From: Liolophura sinensis
Lineage: Eukaryota > Mollusca > Polyplacophora > Chitonida > Chitonidae
Reading direction: 5' to 3'
DNA length: 64,000 nucleotides
NCBI RefSeq assembly: GCF_032854445.1
Contig: NW_027017999.1
Coordinates: 62,001-126,000 of the forward strand
The notes beneath the pieces were generated by a model. It was given only the letters and a program-made list of their open reading frames with translations, searched no databases and was not told where the DNA came from. This document shows positions 12,922 to 24,792 of this stretch, piece by piece (position 1 is the first letter of the stretch; each line of letters begins with the position of its first letter). The translations under genes were made by a program, and so were the position numbers.

Positions 12922-15900
12922 GTTAATTGAAATCGGCTACACTGTACTCTGTACAATCGCGACTGGTCATTACTATATTCAACTTTTGACTATAAGTTAT
13001 GTGCCCTTCGGTAGCCCAGAAGACGTCAAATTTTTCGGCTAAGCCCATTTCACTCACCCAGCAATTGTCTTACTTCTAAGTCCAAGACAATCTCAATGTC
13101 TTTATCTACGTGTAGAAAAACCACACCATTTGTACATAAAAAAACACAAGGTACTTGATACAGTCTGCTGTAAAAAGTACAACTGAACACTGACCCACTT
13201 CAGTAAAGTGCCAAAAGATGTGCAATTGAGCCAGGCATCGGCAGCTGTTGAAAAATTGCAAATTTCCCTGGTTTCCATGGAGTAAGAGCCGTTGCTGGGC
13301 ACGTTATTATGACATAAATGATCATTCAATTGTCGCTACAGCCAAAAGTATTGGTCGGAGAGCAACGCGGATTGCACCATTCGATTTCTCGTCACAAAAT
13401 ACGTCGGATTAGCCTCTTACCAGCAGCACTGGAACAATTTTTCCAATTTTGCATTTTTGCCTGGTCTTTTTGTTAATTGAAATCGGCTACACTGTACTCT
13501 GTACCATCGCGACTGGTCATTACTATATTCAACTTTTGACTATAAGTTATGTGCCCTTCGGTAGCCCAGAACACCTGAAATCTTTGGGACAAGCCCATTT
13601 AACTCACCCAGCAATTGTCTTACTTCTAAGTCCAAGACAATCTCAATGTCTTTATCTACGTGTAGAAAAACCAGACCATTTGTACGTCAAAAACACAAGG
13701 TACTTGATACAGTCTGCTGTAAAAAGTACAACTAAACACTGACCCACATTTATAAGGTGCCAAAAGATGCGGAATTGGGCCAGGCATCGGCACCTGTTAA
13801 AAAATTGCAAATATCCCTGGTTTCCATGGAGTAAGAGCCGTTGCTGTGCACGTGATTATGACATCAATGATCATTGAATTGTCGCTACAGCCAAAAGTAT
13901 TGGTCGGAGAGCAACGCGGTTTGCACCATTCGATTTGTCGTCACAAACTACGCCGGATTAGCCTCTTACCAGCAGCACTGGAACAGTTTTTCCACTTTTG
14001 CATTTTTACCTGGTCTTTTTGTTAATTGAAAACGGCTACACTGTACTCTGTACAATCGCGACTGGTCATTACTATATTCAACTTTTGACTATAAGTTATG
14101 TGCCATTCGGTAGCGCAGAAGATTTGAAATTTTTGGGACAAGCCCATTTAACTCACCCAGCAATTGTCTTACTTCTAAATCGAAGACAATCTCAATGTCT
14201 TTATCTACGTGTAGAAAAACCAGACCATTTGTACATAAAAAACACAAGGTACTTGATACAGTCTGCTGTAAAAAGTACAACTGAACACTGACCCACTTCA
14301 GTAAGGTGCCAAAAGATGCGGATTTGAGCCAGGCATCGGCAGCTGTTGAAAAATTGCAAATTTCCCTGGTTTCCATGGAGTAAGAGCCGTTGCTGGGCAC
14401 GTGATTATGACATAAATGATCATTCAATTGTCACTACAGCCAAAAGTATAGGTCGGAGAGCAACGCAGTTTGCACCATTCCATTTGTCGTCACAAAATAC
14501 GTCGGATTAGCCTCTTACCAGCAGCACTGGAACAATATTTCCAATTTTGCATTTTTGCCTGGTCTTTTTGTTAATTGAAATCGGCTACACTGTACTCTGT
14601 ACCATCGCGGCTGGTCATTACTATATTTAACTCACCCAGCAATTGCCTTACTTCTAAGTCCAAGACAATCTCAATGTCTTTATCTACGTGTAGAAAAACC
14701 ACACCATTTGTACATGAAAAACACAAGGTACTTGATACAGTCTGCTGTAAAAAGTACAACTGAACACTGACCCACTTCAGTAAGGTTCCAAAAGATGCGG
14801 AATTGGGCCAGGCATCGGCAGCTGTTAAAAAATTGCAAATTTCCCTGGTTTCCATGGAGTAAGAGCCGTTGCTGGGCACGTAATTTGACATAAATGATCA
14901 TTCATTTGTCACTACAGCCAAAAGTATTGGTCGGAGAGCAACGCGGTTTGCACCATTCGATTTCTCGTCACAAAATACGTCGGATTAGCCTCTTACCAGC
15001 AGCACTGGAACAGTTTTTCCACTTTTGCATTTTTGCCTGGTCTTTTTGTTAATTGAAATCGGCTACACTGTACTCTGTACAATCGCGACTGGTCATTACT
15101 ATATTCAACTTTTGACTATAAGTTATGTGCCCTTCGGTAGCCCAGAAGACGTCAAATTTTTCGGCTAAGCCCATTTAACTCACCCAGCAATTGTCTTACT
15201 TCTAAGTCCAAGACAATCTCAATGTCTTTATCTACGTGTAGAAAAACCACACCATTTGTACATAAAAAAACACAAGGTACTTGATACAGTCCTGCTGTAA
15301 AAAGTACAACTGAACACTGACCCACTTCAGTAAAGTGCCAAAAGATGTGCAATTGAGCCAGGCATCGGCAGCTGTTGAAAAATTGCAAATTTCCCTGGTT
15401 TCCATGGAGTAAGAGCCGTTGCTGGGCACGTTATTATGACATAAATGATCATTCAATTGTCGCTACAGCCAAAAGTATTGGTCGGAGAGCAACGCGGATT
15501 GCACCATTCGATTTCTCGTCACAAAATACGTCGGATTAGCCTCTTACCAGCAGCACTGGAACAATTTTTCTAATTTTGCATTTTTGCCTGGTCTTTTTGT
15601 TAATTGAAATCGGCTACACTGTACTCTGTACCATCGCGACTGGTCATTACTATATTCAACTTTTGACTATAAGTTATGTGCCCTTCGGTAGCCCAGAAGA
15701 CCTGAAATCTTTGGGCCAAGCCCATTTAACTCACCCAGCAATTGTCCTTACTTCTAAGTCCAAGACAATCTCAATGTCTTTATCTACGTGTAGAAAAACC
15801 ACACCATTTGTACATAAAAAACACAAGGTACTTGATACAGTCTGCTGTAAAAAGTACAACTAAACACTGACCCACATTTATAAGGTGCCAAAAGATGCGG

Positions 15901-17176
15901 AATTGGGCCAGGCATCGGCACCTGTTAAAAAATTGCAAATATCCCTGGTTTCCATGGAGTAAGAGCCGTTGCTGTGCACGTGATTATGACATCAATGATC
16001 ATTGAATTGTCGCTACAGCCAAAAGTATTGGTCGGAGAGCAACGCGGTTTGCACCATTCGATTTGTCGTCACAAACTACGTCGGATTAGCCTCTTACCAG
16101 CAGCACTGGGACAGTTTTTCCACTTTTGCATTTTTACCTGGTCTTTTTGTTAATTGAAAACGGCTACACTGTACTCTGTACAATCGCGACTGGTCATTAC
16201 TATATTCAACTTTTGACTATAAGTTATGTGCCATTCGGTAGCGGAGAAGATTTGAAATTTTTGGGACAAGCCCATTTAACTCACCCAGCAATTGTCTTAC
16301 TTCTAAATCGAAGACAATCTCAATGTCTTTATCTACGTGTAGAAAAACCAGACCATTTGTACATAAAAAACACAAGGTACTTGATACAGTCTGCTGTAAA
16401 AAGTACAACTGAACACTGACCCACTTCAGTAAGGTGCCAAAAGATGCGGATTTGAGCCAGGCATCGGCAGCTGTTGAAAAATTGCAAATTTCCCTGGTTT
16501 CCATGGAGTAAGAGCCGTTGCTGGGCACGTGATTATGACATAAATGATCATTCAATTGTCACTACAGCCAAAAGTATAGGTCGGAGAGCAACGCAGTTTG
16601 CACCATTCCATTTGTCGTCACAAAATACGTCCGATTAGCCTCTTACCAGCAGCACTGGAACAATTTTTCCAATTTTGCATTTTTGCCTGGTCTTTTTGTT
16701 AATTGAAATCGGCTACACTGTACTCTGTACCATCGCGGCTGGTCATTACTATATTTAACTCACCCAGCAATTGCCTTACTTCTAAGTCCAAGACAATCTC
16801 AATGTCTTTATCTACGTGTAGAAAAACCACACCATTTGTACATGAAAAACACAAGGTACTTGATACAGTCTGCTGTAAAAAGTACAACTGAACACTGACC
16901 CACTTCAGTAAGGTTCCAAAAGATGCGGAATTGGGCCAGGCATCGTCAGCTGTTGAAAAATTGCAAATTTCCCTGGTTTCCATGGAGTAAGAGCCGTTGC
17001 TGGGCACGTGATTATGACATAAATGATCATTGAATTGTCGCTACAGCCAAAAGTATTGGTCGGAGAGCAACGCGGTTTGCACCATTCGATTTGTCGTCAC
17101 AAAATACGTCGGATTAGCCTCTTACTAGTAGCACTGGAACAGTTTTTCCACTTTTGCATTTTTACATAGTCTTTTT
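12922..17176 (+). repeat. Second four-unit higher-order repeat (C-E-G-D, two copies, about 2126-2129 bp)
   Basis: Units C12922 E13472 G14021 D14570 are followed by C15048 E15599 G16149 D16698. Type G carries GAAAACGGCTAC and GAAGATTTGAAATTTTTGGG and is found only at 14021 and 16149. Both D units share CATCGCGGCTGG, which other D units lack, and both G units share CCATTCCATTTGTCG. The two copies therefore descend from a single recent duplication. This version is distinct from the A-B-C-D repeat to its left, although it uses the same D unit. Confidence 0.86.
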
Positions 17177-18540
17177 GTTAATTGAAACCGGCTACACTGT
17201 ACTCTGTACAATCGCGACTGGTCATTACTATATTCAACTTTTGACTATAAGTTATGTGCCCTTTGGTAGCCCAGAACACCTGAAATCTTTGGGACAAGCC
17301 CATTTAACTCACCCAGCAATTGTCTTACTTCTAAGTCCAAGACAATCTCAATGTCTTTATCTACGTGTAGAAAAACCAGACCATTTGTACGTGAAAAACA
17401 CAAGGTACTTGATACAGTCTGCTGTAAAAAGTGCAACTAAACACTGACCCACATTTATAAGGTGCCAAAAGATGCGGAATTGGGCCAGGCATCGGTACCT
17501 GTTAAAAAATTGCAAATATCCCAGGTTTCCATGGAGTAAGAGCCGTTGCTGTGCACGTGATTATGACATCAATGATCATTGAATTGTCGCTACAGCCAAA
17601 AGTATTGGTCGGAGAGCAACGCGGTTTCCACCATTCGATTTCTCGTCACAAAATACGTCGGATTAGCCTCTTACCAGCAGCACTGGAACAGTTTTTCCAC
17701 TTTTGCATTTTTGCCTGGTCTTTTTGTTAATTGAAATCGGCTACACTGTACTCTGTACAATCGCGACTGGTTATTACTATATTCAACTTTTGACTATAAG
17801 TTATGTGCCCTTCGGTAGCCCAGAAGACTTGAAATCTTTGGGCTAAGCCCATTTAACTCACCCAGCAATTGCCTTACTTCTAAGTCGAAGACAATCTCAA
17901 TGTCTTTATCTACGTGTAGAAAAACCACACCATTTGTACGTGAAAAACACAAGGCACTTGATACAGTCTGCTGTAAAAAGTACAACTGAACACTGACCCA
18001 CTTCAGTAAAGTGCCAAAAGATGTGCAATTGAGCCAGGCATCGGCAGCTGTTGAAAAATTGCAAATTTCCCTGGTTTCCATGGAGTAAGAGCCGTTGCTG
18101 GGCACGTGATTATGACATAAATGATCATTCAATTGTCACTACAGCCAAAAGTATTGATCGGAGAGCAACGCGGTTTGCACCATTCGATTTCTCGTCACAA
18201 AATACGTCGGATTAGCCTCTTACCAGCAGCACTGGAACAATTTTTCCACTTTTGCATTTTTACCTGGTCTTTTTGTTAATTGAAATCGGCTACACTGTAC
18301 TCTGTACAATCGCGACTGGTCATTACTATATTCAACTTTTGACTATAAGTTATGCGCCATTCGGTAGCCCAGAAGACCTGAAATCTTTGGGCCAAGCCCA
18401 TTTAACTCACCCAGCAATTGTCTTACTTCTAAGTCGAAATCAATCTCAATGTCTTTATCTACGTGTAGAAAAACCACACCATTTGTACATAAAAAACACA
18501 AGGTACTTGATACAGTCTGCTGTAAAAAGTACAACTGAAC
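17177..18540 (+). repeat. Transition units between two higher-order repeat zones
   Basis: The unit at 17177 is E-type and the one at 17726 is F-type, echoing the E-F pair at 4820-5369 and 10248-10797. The next unit (18275) has no D-type deletion and already resembles the full-length units of the following zone. No sequence other than the satellite is present. Confidence 0.75.
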
Positions 18541-19921
18541 ACTGACCCACTTCAGTAAGGTGCCAAAAGATGTGGAATTGAGCCAGGCATCGGCAGCTGT
18601 TGAAAAATTGCAAATTTCCCTGGTTTCCATGGAGTAAGAGCCGTTGCTGGGCACGTGATTATGACATAAATGATCATTCAATTGTCACTACAGCCAAAAG
18701 TATTGGTCGGAGAGCAACGCGGTTTGCACCATTCGATTTGTCGTCACAAAATACGTCGGATTAGCCTCTTACCAGCAGCACTGGAACAATTTTTCCACTT
18801 TTGCATTTTTACCTGGTCTTTTTGTTAATTGAAATCGGCTACACTGTACTCTGTACAATCGCGACTGGTCATTACTATATTCAACTTTTGACTATAAGTT
18901 ATGTGCCATTCGGTAGCCCAGAAGACCTGAAATCTTTAGGCCAAGCCCATTTAACTCACACAGCAATTGTCTTACTTCTAAGTCCAAGACAATCTCAATG
19001 TCTTTATCTACGTGTAGAAAAACCACACCATTTGTACATAAAAAACACAAGGTACTTGATACAGTCTGCTGTAAAAAGTGCAACTGAACACTGACCCACA
19101 TTTATAAGGTGCCAAAAGATGCGGAATTGAGCCAGGCATCGGCAGCTGTTAAAAAATTGCAAATATATCTGGTTTCCATGGAGTAAGAGCCGTTGCTGGG
19201 CACGTGATTATGACATAAATGATTATTCAATTGTCGCTACAGCCAAAAGTATTGGTCGGAGAGCAACGCGGATTGCACCATTCGATTTCTCGTCACAAAA
19301 TACGTCGGATTAGCCTCTTACTAGTAGCACTGGAACAGTTTTTCCACTTTTGCATTTTTGCCTGGTCTTTTCGTTAATTGAAACCGGCTACACTGTACTC
19401 TGTACAATCGCGACTGGTCATTACTATATTCAACTTTTGACTATAAGTTATGTGCCCTTCGGTAGCCCAGAAGACCTGAAATCTTTGGGCCAAGCCCATT
19501 TAACTCACCCAGCAATTGTCTTACTTCTAAGTCCAAGACAATCTCAATGTCTTTATCTACGTGTAGAAAAACCAGACCATTTGAACATAAAAAACAAAAG
19601 GTACTTGATACAGTCTGCTGTAAAAAGTGCAACTGAACACTGACCCACATTTATAAGGTGCCAAAAGATGCGGAATTGAGCCAGGCATCGGCAGCTGTTA
19701 AAAAATTGCAAATATCCCTGGTTTCCATGGAGTAAGAGCCGTTGCTACGCACGTGATTATGACATAAATGATTATTCAATTGTCGCTACAGCCAAAAGTA
19801 TTGGTTGGAGAGCAACGCGGTTTGCACCATTCGATTTCTCGTCACAAAATACGTCGGATTAGCCTCTTACTAGTAGCACTGGAACAGTTTTTCCACTTTT
19901 GCATTTTTGCCTGGTCTTTTT

Positions 19922-20470
19922 GTTAATTGAAACCGGCTACACTGTACTCTGTACAATCGCGACTGGTCATTACTATATTCAACTTTTGACTATAAGTTAT
20001 GTGCCCTTCGGTAGCCCAGAAGACCTGAAATCTTTGGGCCAAGCCCATTTAACTCACCCAGCAATTGTCTTACTTCTAAGTCCAAGACAATCTCAATGTC
20101 TTTATCTACGTGTAGAAAAACCAGACCATTTGTACATAAAAAACACAAGGTACTTGATACACTCTGCTGTAAAAAGTGCAACTGAACACTGACCCACATT
20201 TATAAGGTGCCAAAAGATGCGGAATTGGGCCAGGCATCGGCAGCTGTTAAAAAATTGCAAATATCCTTGGTTTCCATGGAGTAAGAGCCGTTGCTGGGCA
20301 CGAGATTATGACATCAATGATCATTGAATTGTCGCTACAGCCAAAAGTATTGGTCGGAGAGCAACGCGGTTTGCACCATTCGATTTCTCGTCACAAAATA
20401 CGTCGGATTAGCCTCTTACCAGCAGCACTGGAACAGTTTTTCCACTTTTGCATTTTTGCCTGGTCTTTTT
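19922..20470 (+). repeat. Representative 549 bp monomer (reference unit)
   Basis: This unit is a good example of the full-length monomer. Landmarks in order are: a GTAC-TCT-GTAC inverted motif (19944-19954); the block TCTACGTGTAGA (20105-20116); a short A-rich run; CCATGG (20274-20279); an E-box position that is CACGTG in most units but CACGAG here (20299-20304); and a 14 bp perfect palindrome TCAATGATCATTGA (20314-20327). I saw no clear internal sub-repeat, so the monomer appears to be a simple unit and not an obvious trimer of something shorter, although 549 equals three times 183. The start point chosen is arbitrary because the array is circularly permutable. Confidence 0.9.
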
Positions 20471-20997
20471 GTACTCAGTACAATCGCGACTGGTTACTAC
20501 TATATTCAACTTTTGACTATATGTTATGTGCCATTCGGTAGCCCAGAAGACCTGAAATCTTTGGGCTCAGCCCATTTAACTCACCCAGCAATTGTCTTAC
20601 TTCTAAGTCGAAGACAATCTCAATGTCTTTATCTACGTGTAGAAAAACCAGACCATTTGAACATAAAAAACACAAGGTACTTGATACAGTCTGCTGTAAA
20701 AAGTGGAACTGAACACTGACCCACATTTATAAGGTGCCAAATGATGCGGAATTGAGCCAGGCATCGGCAGCTGTTAAAAAATTGCAAATATCCCTGGTTT
20801 CCATGGAGTAAGAGCCGTTGCTGTGCACGTGATTATGACATAAATGATTATTCAATTGTCGCTACAGCCAAAAGTATTGGTTGGAGAGCAACGCGGTTTG
20901 CACCATTCGATTTCTCGTCACAAAATACGTCGGATTAGCCTCTTACTAGTAGCACTGGAACAGTTTTTCCACTTTTGCATTTTTGCCTGGTCTTTTT
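20471..20997 (+). repeat. Short unit (527 bp) with a 22 bp deletion at the anchor
   Basis: The anchor region reads TTTTTGTACTCAGTAC where full units read TTTTTGTTAATTGAAA and onward. The missing 22 bp lies between two copies of TGT. The same deletion, together with the same CTCTGT to CTCAGT change, occurs at 23744-24271. The two are 3273 bp apart and mark the two copies of the six-unit repeat. Confidence 0.92.
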
Positions 20998-23900
20998 GTT
21001 AATTGAAACCGGCTACACTGTACTCTGTACAATCGCGACTGGTCATTACTATATTCAACTTTTGACTATAAGTTATGTGCCCTTCGGTAGCCCAGAAGAC
21101 CTGAAATCTTTGGGCCAAGCCCATTTAACTCACCCAGCAATTGTCTTACTTCTAAGTCTAAGACAATCTCAATGTCTTTATCTACGTGTAGAAAAACCAG
21201 AGCATTTGTACATAAAAAACACAAGGTACTTGATACAGTCTGCTGTAAAAAGTACAACTGAACACTGACCCTCTTCAGTAAGGTGCCAAAAGATGCGGAA
21301 TTGGGCCAGGCATCGGCAGCTGTTAAAAAATTGCAAATATCCCTGGTTTCTATGGAGTAAGAGCCGTTGCTACGCACGTGATTATGACATAAATGATTAT
21401 TCAATTGTCGCTACAGCCAAAAGTATTGGTCGGAGAGCAACGCGGATTGCACCATTCGATTTCTCGTCACAAAATACGTCGGATTAGCCTCTTACTAGTA
21501 GCACTGGAACAGTTTTTCCACTTTTGCATTTTTGCCTGGTCTTTTTGTTAATTGAAACCGGCTACACTGTACTCTGTACAATCGCGACTGGTCATTACTA
21601 TATTCAACTTTTGACTATAAGTTATGTGCCCTTCGGTAGCCCAGAAGACCTGAAATCTTTGGGCCAAGCCTATTTAACTCACCCAGCAATTGTCTTACTT
21701 CTAAGTCTAAGACAATCTCAATGTCTTTATCTACGTGTAGAAAAACCAGACCATTTGTACATAAAAAACACAAGGTACTTGATACAGTCTGCTGTAAAAA
21801 GTACAACTGAACACTGACCCACTTCAGTAAGGTGCCAAAAGATGTGGAATTGAGCCAGGCATCGGCAGCTGTTGAAAAATTGCAAATTTCCCTGGTTTCC
21901 ATGGAGTAAGAGCCGTTGCTGGGCACGTGATTATGACATAAATGATCATTCAATTGTCACTACAGCCAAAAGTATTGGTCGGAGAGCAACGCGGTTTGCA
22001 CCATTCGATTTGTCGTCACAAAATACGTCGGATTAGCCTCTTACCAGCAGCACTGGAACAATTTTTCCACTTTTGCATTTTTACCTGGTCTTTTTGTTAA
22101 TTGAAATCGGCTACACTGTACTCTGTACAATCGCGACTGGTCATTACTATATTCAACTTTTGACTATAAGTTATGTGCCATTCGGTAGCCCAGAAGACCT
22201 GAAATCTTTAGGCCAAGCCCATTTAACTCACACAGCAATTGTCTTACTTCTAAGTCCAAGACAATCTCAATGTCTTTATCTACGTGTAGAAAAACCACAC
22301 CATTTGTACATAAAAAACACAAGGTACTTGATACAGTCTGCTGTAAAAAGTACAACTGAACAATGACCCACATTTATAAGGTGCCAAAAGATGCGGAATT
22401 GAGCCAGGCATCGGCAGCTGTTAAAAAATTGCAAATATCCCTGGTTTCCATGGAGTAAGAGCCGTTGCTGGGCACGTGATTATGACATAAATGATTATTC
22501 AATTGTCGCTACAGCCAAAAGTATTGGTCAGAGAGCAACGCGGATTGCACCATTCGATTTCTCGTCACAAAATACGTCGGATTAGCCTCTTACTAGTAGC
22601 ACTGGAACAGTTTTTCCACTTTTGCATTTTTGCCTGGTCTTTTCGTTAATTGAAACCGGCTACACTGTACTCTGTACAATCGCGACTGGTCATTACTATA
22701 TTCAACTTTTGACTATAAGTTATGTGCCCTTCGGTAGCCCAGAAGACCTGAAATCTTTGGGCCAAGCCCATTTAACTCACCCAGCAATTGTCTTACTTCT
22801 AAGTCCAAGACAATCTCAATGTCTTTATCTACGTGTAGAAAAACCAGACCATTTGAACATAAAAAACAAAAGGTACTTGATACAGTCTGCTGTAAAAAGT
22901 GCAACTGAACACTGACCCACATTTATAAGGTGCCAAAAGATGCGGAATTGAGCCAGGCATCGGCAGCTGTTAAAAAATTGCAATATCCCTGGTTTCCATG
23001 GAGTAAGAGCCGTTGCTACGCACGTGATTATGACATAAATGATTATTCAATTGTCGCTACAGCCAAAAGTATTGGTTGGAGAGCAACGCGTTTGCACCAT
23101 TCGATTTCTCGTCACAAAATACGTCGGATTAGCCTCTTACTAGTAGCACTGGAACAGTTTTTCCACTTTTGCATTTTTGCCTGGTCTTTTTGTTAATTGA
23201 AACCGGCTACACTGTACTCTGTACAATCGCGACTGGTCATTACTATATTCAACTTTTGACTATAAGTTATGTGCCCTTCGGTAGCCCAGAAGACCTGAAA
23301 TCTTTGGGCCAAGCCCATTTAACTCACCCAGCAATTGTCTTACTTCTAAGTCCAAGACAATCTCAATGTCTTTATCTACGTGTAGAAAAAACCAGACCAT
23401 TTGTACAATAAAAAACACAAGGTACTTGATACACTCTGCTGTAATAAGTGCAACTGAACACTGACCCACATTTATAAGGTGCCAAAAGATGCGGAATTGG
23501 GCCAGGCATCGGCAGCTGTTAAAAAATTGCAAATATCCTTGGTTTCCATGGAGTAAGAGCCGTTGCTGGGCACGAGATTATGACATCAATGATCATTGAA
23601 TTGTCGCTACAGTCAAAAGTATTGGTCGGAGAGCAACGCGGTTTGCACCATTCGATTTCTCGTCACAAAATACGTCGGATTAGCCTCTTACCAGCAGCAC
23701 TGGAAACAGTTTTTCCACTTTTGCATTTTTGCCTGGTCTTTTTGTACTCAGTACAAATCGCGACTGGTTACTACTATATTCAACTTTTGACTATATGTTA
23801 TGTGCCATTCGGTAGCCCAGAAGAACCTGAAATCTTGGGCTCAGCCCATTTAACTCACCCAGCAATTGTCTTACTTCTAAGTGCAAGACAATCTCAATGT

Positions 23901-24271
23901 CTTTATCTACGTGTAGAAAAACCACACCATTTGTGCATAAAAAACACAAGGTACTTGATACAGTCTGCTGTAAAAAGTACAACTGACCACAGACCCACAT
24001 AAATAAGGTGAAAAAAGATACGGAATTGGGCCAGGTATCGCAGCTGTTGAAAAATTTGCAAATTTCCCTGGTTTCCATGGAGTAAGAGCCGTTGCTGTGC
24101 ACGCGATCATGACGTAAATGATCATTCAATTGTCACTACAGCCAAAAGTATGGTCGGAGAGGAACGCGGTTTGCACCATTCGATTTCTCGTCACAAAATA
24201 CGTCGGATTAGGCCTCTTACCAGCAGCACTGGAACAATTTTTCCACTTTGGCATTTTTGCCTGGTCTTTTT

Positions 24272-24792
24272 GTTAATTGAAATCGGCTACACTGTACTGT
24301 GTACCATCGCCACTGGTCATTACCATATTCAACTTTTGACTATATGTCAAATCTTTGGGCTAAGCCCATTTAACTCACCCAGCAATTGCCTTACTTCTAA
24401 GTCGAAGACAATCTCAATGTCTTTATCTACGTGTGGAAAAAACCACACCATTTGTACATGAAAAACACAAGGTACTTGATACAGTCTGCTGTAAAAGTAC
24501 AACTGAACACTGACCCACTTCAGTAAGGTGCCAAAAGATTCGGAATTGAGCCAGGCATCGGCAGCTGTTGAAAAATTGCAAATTTCCCTGGTTTCCATGG
24601 AGTAAGAGCCGTTGCTACGCACGTTATTATGACATAAATGATCATTGGATTGTCATCTACAGCCAAAAGTATTGGTCGGAGGGCAACGCGGATTGCACCA
24701 TTCGATTTCTCGTCACAAAATACGTCGGATTAGCCTCTTACTAGTAGCACTGGAACAGTTTTTCCACTTTTGCATTTTTACCTGGTCTTTTT
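24272..24792 (+). repeat. Short unit (521 bp) with a 29 bp deletion
   Basis: The unit reads GACTATATGTCAAATC where relatives have a further 29 bp (containing GTGCCCTTCGG) between GACTATATGT and CAAATC. The segment about 23980-24600 otherwise matches about 28350-28970, sharing GGTGAAAAAAGAT, CACGCGATCATGACG and CATCGCCACTGG at an offset of about 4366 bp. The deletion is present only in the left copy, so it arose after that duplication. Confidence 0.85.

Larger units (their letters stand above)
18540..23990 (+). repeat. Six-unit higher-order repeat, about 3272 bp, with two partial copies
   Basis: Bases about 18540-20720 recur at about 21812-23990 with an offset of 3272 bp. Shared private variants include GATGTGGAATTG (18569 and 21841), TTAACTCACACAGC (18951 and 22223), TTTTCGTTAATT (19369 and 22641), ATTTGAACATAAAAAACAAAAGG (given here as the block near 19581 and 22853) and the 22 bp deletion described separately. 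The intervening units at 20998 and 21547 complete the period of six. Several units carry TTACTAGTAGC where most of the left arm has TTACCAGCAGC. Confidence 0.87.

Noticed and set aside
20299-20304. Functional E-box promoter element for a nearby gene.
   Set aside because: There is no gene nearby, and the site is mutated in many units, including this one. It is kept only as a possible binding-site observation.
20340-20400. RNA polymerase III internal promoter (B-box-like CATTCGATTTC) or a tRNA-derived repeat.
   Set aside because: The match to the B-box is weak, there is no convincing A-box at the right distance, and no cloverleaf can be drawn.
19922-20470. CENP-B box in the monomer.
   Set aside because: The TTCG occurrences I checked (CATTCGATTT, CCTTCGGTAG and CTTCGACTTA on the other strand) lack the A-NN-CGGG continuation at the required spacing.
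19922-20470. Ancient trimer of a 183 bp sub-repeat (nucleosome-like length).
   Set aside because: Thirds of the monomer show no alignment by eye. The best internal echo is GCCAAAAG at two places about 130 bp apart, which does not fit a 183 bp period.
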